Shown: positions 60,643-64,000 of the stretch, one piece after another
Numbering within the stretch: the stretch's first letter is position 1
How the letters are laid out: each line of letters begins with the position of its first letter
From: Gordionus sp. m RMFG-2023
Lineage: Eukaryota; Nematomorpha; Gordioida; Chordodea; Parachordodidae
Reading direction: 5' to 3'
NCBI RefSeq assembly: GCF_954871325.1
Contig: NC_088775.1
Coordinates: forward strand, 71,463,561-71,527,560
Length of the DNA stretch: 64,000 nucleotides
The notes under the pieces: model-generated
Databases searched by the model: none
What the model saw: only the letters and a program-made list of their open reading frames with translations
Told to the model about the DNA's origin: nothing
Made by a program: the position numbers and the translations under genes

Positions 60643-62596
60643 CTAAATTGCAACAATAAACAAATATAGAATTACCATTAATCGCAAGACAGTTCATACA
60701 GGGTATAAATAATTCCGTGATTGGTGTTTTATAAATATTATAAAAAAATTCAAATTTAAATTCTAATATAAAAAATACATAGTATTCATCTAAAAAATAT
60801 ATTCATTTACTATATAAAACAAATCGCAATAGTTTTAAAAAAATGAGCATTTTATCCTAATAATAATAATGTTTTAATTAATAAATACCAGTTGAACACA
60901 TAATTATTCTAATCCTTCATTGCACAGGTGGGACTATGCAGATATCAAAAACGTTATTATTTAAAATTCTTTCGATATTTTTGCCTGAATCTTTTAGTAG
61001 TTTATTAGGCCCTCGGCAAATCACTCATATGGAACCACATGTGTGTCTCATCATTCCCTTCAAACATAAATTTCAATTTAATAACACAGGCAGAAATTAA
61101 AAAGACAAACAAATACAAAAATTTTAAAAACTTCATATTCACTCCAGTAGCGACTTCTACTAACGGGTATTTTTCGCCTTCAACATTTATGTTTTTAAAA
61201 AAATCTGGGTAATAAAATACGACTTTTCACAAATGAACCCAGAGAATTACTTTTTATTCGACAAAAAATTCAAATAGGAATTTTTAGACACAATTATGGT
61301 TCCTTTTTGAGGACTCAATTATAGAATTTTATTTTTAATTATATAATTATAAATTATAATTTTTTTAATTCGGTTTTATGTAAAATTTTTTTAAATAAAA
61401 TAAAGAATAAAGTTAAAAAAAAAGTATATATATGTAAAATTAATTTACTAGTTCATGAGTAATAAGGGTTTTTTGGAACTTTTTTAATCTGTTTTGGCTT
61501 TGATATATTAAGCATAAATAAACACTTTTTTATATATAATTTTATTAGTTAAAAGTATTATATTAATATCTGAACTTAGATAAACATTCTACATCATCAA
61601 AATTTATACATTTCTTTTATATCAAATTCTGACATTTAAAATAATTTGTCACTTTTTCGACTCTCTTGACAAAAACTGTCATATAATGATAAAATAACAT
61701 TAAATTATTAAAATAACAGTTAAAATCATTAACTTATAGTTTATTTAATATATTTTTAAAATATAAAAACTACAATTAATTTGATTTTAATATATAGTTT
61801 TTCTAAATTGGAGTCTGAGGGTACACGACCTATTCTCTAGCATAATTTTTTTTACCTGTGCAATGAAGGGTAAAATGAATTGTGTAAATAAACAAGACTG
61901 AAGGTATTAATTTAAAAACTGAAACCTGTAGTGAGTAGGGTTTCAATATTTCTGTAACAACACCTGTGCCTATAGTCTTATCACCGTCTCTTACAGTAAA
62001 TCTTCTACCTATTTCAATGACCATGGGCTTCAGTAGATTTATTTCAACTGTTGAATCTTCGCCTGGCATTATCATAGCCTTTCAATATTTTTATGAATGA
62101 ATAAAATATTTCTAAATTCTATTCTTTGATCGCACTTCTTTTGTAATATATTTAACTACCTTATAATTTAGACTAAGAGGTAAGCGCTGACCGCCTCGAT
62201 TTTCTATTAAATTTTTTGACCCTGCTTGTAAATTATTTTAACCCCCAAAAAAATAAATATCTTGTATAAGTTGTCTCGCCTGGCCCGTAATGATTTTTTA
62301 TGAAGGAAAACGATTGATTTGTCTAATTATTAGCCATTAAAACCCTTTTAAAAACTTTGGCTCAGCCATTAAAAATATCTTGCACAGTTTGTCCAGCCTT
62401 GCCTAAAAATTAATTGATTAATTCAGTTGAGTAAAGAGTTAATTTTAACTAAATATTTGATGATCTCAAAAAAGGTTACCTTATCTCCGAGTATCAAATC
62501 TCCCGTACAATTCCAGGTCATACAAAATAACATGGGGCGATGATGATTCAAGACTGGCTTTTCTCTTCCTCCTTCTTCTTTTTTCAAAAAATATAT
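60565..62596 (-). CDS. TUFM: Mitochondrial elongation factor Tu, C-terminal part (last three coding exons)
   Basis: EF-Tu carries aminoacyl-tRNA to the ribosome as a GTP complex; this is the organelle form, encoded in the nucleus. Exons 62596..62480, 62078..61926 and 60642..60565 join in phase 0 throughout, giving the last 115 residues. They cover domain III: YFLKKEEGGREKP, RPMLFCMTWNCTGDL, AMIMPGEDSTVEINLL and RRFTVRDGDKTIGTGVVTEIL, then a tail of about 25 mostly charged residues. The GTPase domain and the start lie beyond the right edge or in unseen exons. EEGGR and MPGED with introns and no neighbouring bacterial genes argue for the mitochondrial protein; a duplicate mitochondrial EF-Tu is possible. 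The open frame of the middle exon runs on past its donor, which is read-through of intron. Confidence 0.9.
60643..61925 (-). other. EF-Tu last intron (1.28 kb)
   Basis: GT at 61925-61924 and AG at 60644-60643. AT-rich, no element recognised apart from a GC-richer stretch at 60920-61060 without coding signal. Confidence 0.6.
61926..62078 (-). CDS. TUFM: EF-Tu exon: AMIMPGED to LKPYSLQ
   Basis: Acceptor AAAG ends at 62079; donor CAG before GTTTCA (61925-61920). 51 codons, phase 0. Contains MPGED, LLKPMVIEIG, RRFTVRDGDKTIGTGVV. The frame stays open for 32 more codons past the donor, but that extension (hydrophobic, FIYTIHFTLH) is unlike any EF-Tu. Confidence 0.9.
62480..62596 (-). CDS. TUFM: EF-Tu exon: IYFLKKEEGGRE to LGDK
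   Basis: Acceptor TTTTCCAG ends at 62597; donor AAG before GTAACC (62479-62474). 39 codons, phase 0 at both ends. EEGGR and RPMLF belong to the start of domain III. Confidence 0.9.
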
Positions 62597-62787
62597 CTGG
62601 AAAAATATATTTAATTTTTAAAATTAATAACTACAAAAAATCGAATTTGTTAATATAATGTCTTAAAATAAATATTGATATACTTAAAAAAGTTATCATA
62701 TTTTTATAAAGCACCTCACAAGATACTTAGTTTTAACTAATTTCTCTTTATTTAAATAACGTTTACATTTTATTTTGTCAACATGTA

Positions 62788-63797
62788 CACTGTGTTCCAA
62801 TTAAACTGATACCCTTCTTGTTAATAATCTGTTAATTCTAAAAATAATCCAATAAAATTTTACATTAAGAGAGGGATAAATTATGAATGTTTTCTGCAGA
62901 TGCCATCAACTCTATCAATAGAGTCCAAAGTTATAAAATTCATCTTTTTATTAAACTTTACATTAAGCAAAAGATAATAAAAAAAATGGTTTTCAGTAAA
63001 GATGACTTGAGTTTAATTAAAATTTTACAAGAAAAACATTATAAAGAGCCAAAAGGTTTCTGAAGGAATTTCCTTATAGAAAATGGTCTATCGCCAAAAT
63101 CGATTGATTACAAAACTTTAATCTAATAGATCAGCAGAAAAACGGTATAGTGGTGGTAGACAGCACACAGCGTATATTGAAAATGTTGATTCTGTTGAAA
63201 CACTTGTAGTGAGCCAAAAAAACCGACCTGGCCACCCACAGAACAATTTATCAAGTATCCCGAGAAACTGATATTTTGAAAGTTTATCAGATTATCCACA
63301 AAGAGATGCAGCTGAAATGTTTAAAAAAAAACAAGCCCATGACCTAACCGATGGGAATAAGATTCCCTGTTTGGTACAAACCAAACAACTTAACAAAAAT
63401 AACCTTAGTTCATTTCAAATGGTACACGGATGAAAAGCTGTTTACAGTAACTCAACCGGTAAATCCAAAATGATAAGAAGATGTTGCAATTTCAATGAGA
63501 AAAAAACAAGTTGCATACAAATGTTTGTTAAAATAACATTTGACTCAAATTAATTTTAAATGTTGATGTTATCATGTTTTTGTCTTGTAAAGTTTAATAA
63601 AAAAATGAATTTTTAATTGTTGGAAAGTTCGAATTTTATTTGTCCAACTTTGAATTGTACATAACTCTGCACCCTATTGATAAAATTTGCAATATTGATA
63701 ATTTATCATTCTCTCAATCTTTAAGATTTAATTATTAATAGAATTGACAGATTTATTGCTAAAACAAAATGGGTATCAGTTTATTTGGAACACAGTG
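62788..63797 (+). mobile_element. Tc1/mariner-like transposon with long inverted ends
   Basis: Both ends are CACTGTGTTCC-type inverted repeats with TA outside (62786-62787 and 63798-63799). Similarity between the ends extends inward for roughly 200 bases, to the shared TTTATTAAACTTTACA motif (62951) and its inverse (63585). 1010 bases. It lies upstream of the visible EF-Tu exons, probably inside an intron of that gene, on the opposite strand. Confidence 0.9.
62986..63535 (+). pseudogene. Tc1/mariner transposase, broken
   Basis: ATG at 62986 reads MVFSKDDLSLIKILQEKHYK, the usual N-terminal helix-turn-helix start. Later pieces, in changing frames, are VETLVVSQKNRPGHP (about 63200), YQIIHKEMQLKC (about 63290), KKKQAHDLTDGNKI (about 63330) and TDEKLFTVTQ (about 63430), the last holding the second catalytic aspartate. 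Several stops and frame changes are present and the C-terminal third with the third acidic residue is missing, so it cannot make an active enzyme. Confidence 0.85.
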
Positions 63798-63799
63798 TA

Positions 63800-64000
63800 T
63801 AATCTTGAGAATTTTTTTAGTCCATATAGTGCTCATATTATTTCTTTTAAATATATTAGTTTATTCTAATATTTTAATATTTTAAAAGAGATGCAATGAT
63901 AAATTTTAAAATATAAATGATTTCTAAGTCATGAGTGATTCTTTTAAAACTTGGCTAATACCATGGCTATTATTTTATTTATAACTTTCTTTGAGGTAAT
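63800..64000. other. No exon seen at the right edge
   Basis: AT-rich; no EF-Tu exon could be read on the minus strand, so the preceding exon must be further right. Confidence 0.4.

Noticed and set aside
61830-61925. Open continuation of the EF-Tu middle exon
   Set aside because: It begins right after a good CAG/GTTTCA donor and encodes a hydrophobic run unlike EF-Tu; a better in-phase last exon exists at 60565-60642.
1-64000. tRNA, rRNA and snRNA genes
   Set aside because: No cloverleaf box A/B pair or known RNA core was found by eye; a covariance-model scan would be needed to exclude them fully.

Overview
This is a strongly AT-rich window of animal nuclear DNA, judged by eye to be about three-quarters A+T or more. 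It is probably from an arthropod or another invertebrate. Genes are sparse, split by introns, and surrounded by layers of decayed transposons. There is no operon, Shine-Dalgarno or CRISPR signal. The repeat mix (many hAT elements, Tc1/mariner, pogo/Tigger, a Ty3/Gypsy fossil) would fit an AT-rich crustacean such as a parasitic copepod, but that placement is a guess.

Two host genes can be supported, both on the minus strand. (1) A Wnt7-class ligand gene runs from about 16.9 kb down to 4.4 kb. Four coding exons can be joined with GT-AG borders and agreeing phases: 16794 (or 16889)..16499, 6036..5768, 5317..5154 and 4729..4399. Intron 1 is 10.46 kb and holds a broken Ty3/Gypsy fossil and other repeats; introns 2 and 3 are under 0.5 kb. 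(2) The last three coding exons of a mitochondrial elongation factor Tu gene lie at 62596..62480, 62078..61926 and 60642..60565; the rest of the gene lies beyond the right edge. One gene is for secreted signalling and the other for mitochondrial translation, and nothing suggests they act together.

Layout: 0-4.3 kb holds repeats, including a complete-ended pogo/Tigger relic at 1727-3462. 4.4-16.9 kb is Wnt7. 17-29 kb has no recognisable host gene, with MITEs and a ZMYM1-like hAT relic (22.5-24.5 kb). 29.6-36.5 kb is one hAT element that has been entered by at least three other elements. 37-45 kb is repeat-rich and gene-free. 45.1-51.3 kb is a second pile-up: a hAT MITE, two ZMYM1-like relics (one with two further elements nested in it) and a fold-back repeat. 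52.9-60 kb has MITEs and a hAT relic with a dimerisation-domain fragment. 60.5-62.6 kb is the EF-Tu tail, with a Tc1/mariner-like element (62788-63797) upstream of it, probably in an intron.

I found no convincing new biological system. The clearest points of interest are the nested hAT architecture with readable 8-bp target-site duplications, several uncatalogued-looking MITE families whose copies can be cross-aligned here, a glutamine-rich insertion in Wnt7, and a late exon giving EF-Tu a charged tail. All coordinates, splice sites and homology calls were made by reading the sequence, with no database search.
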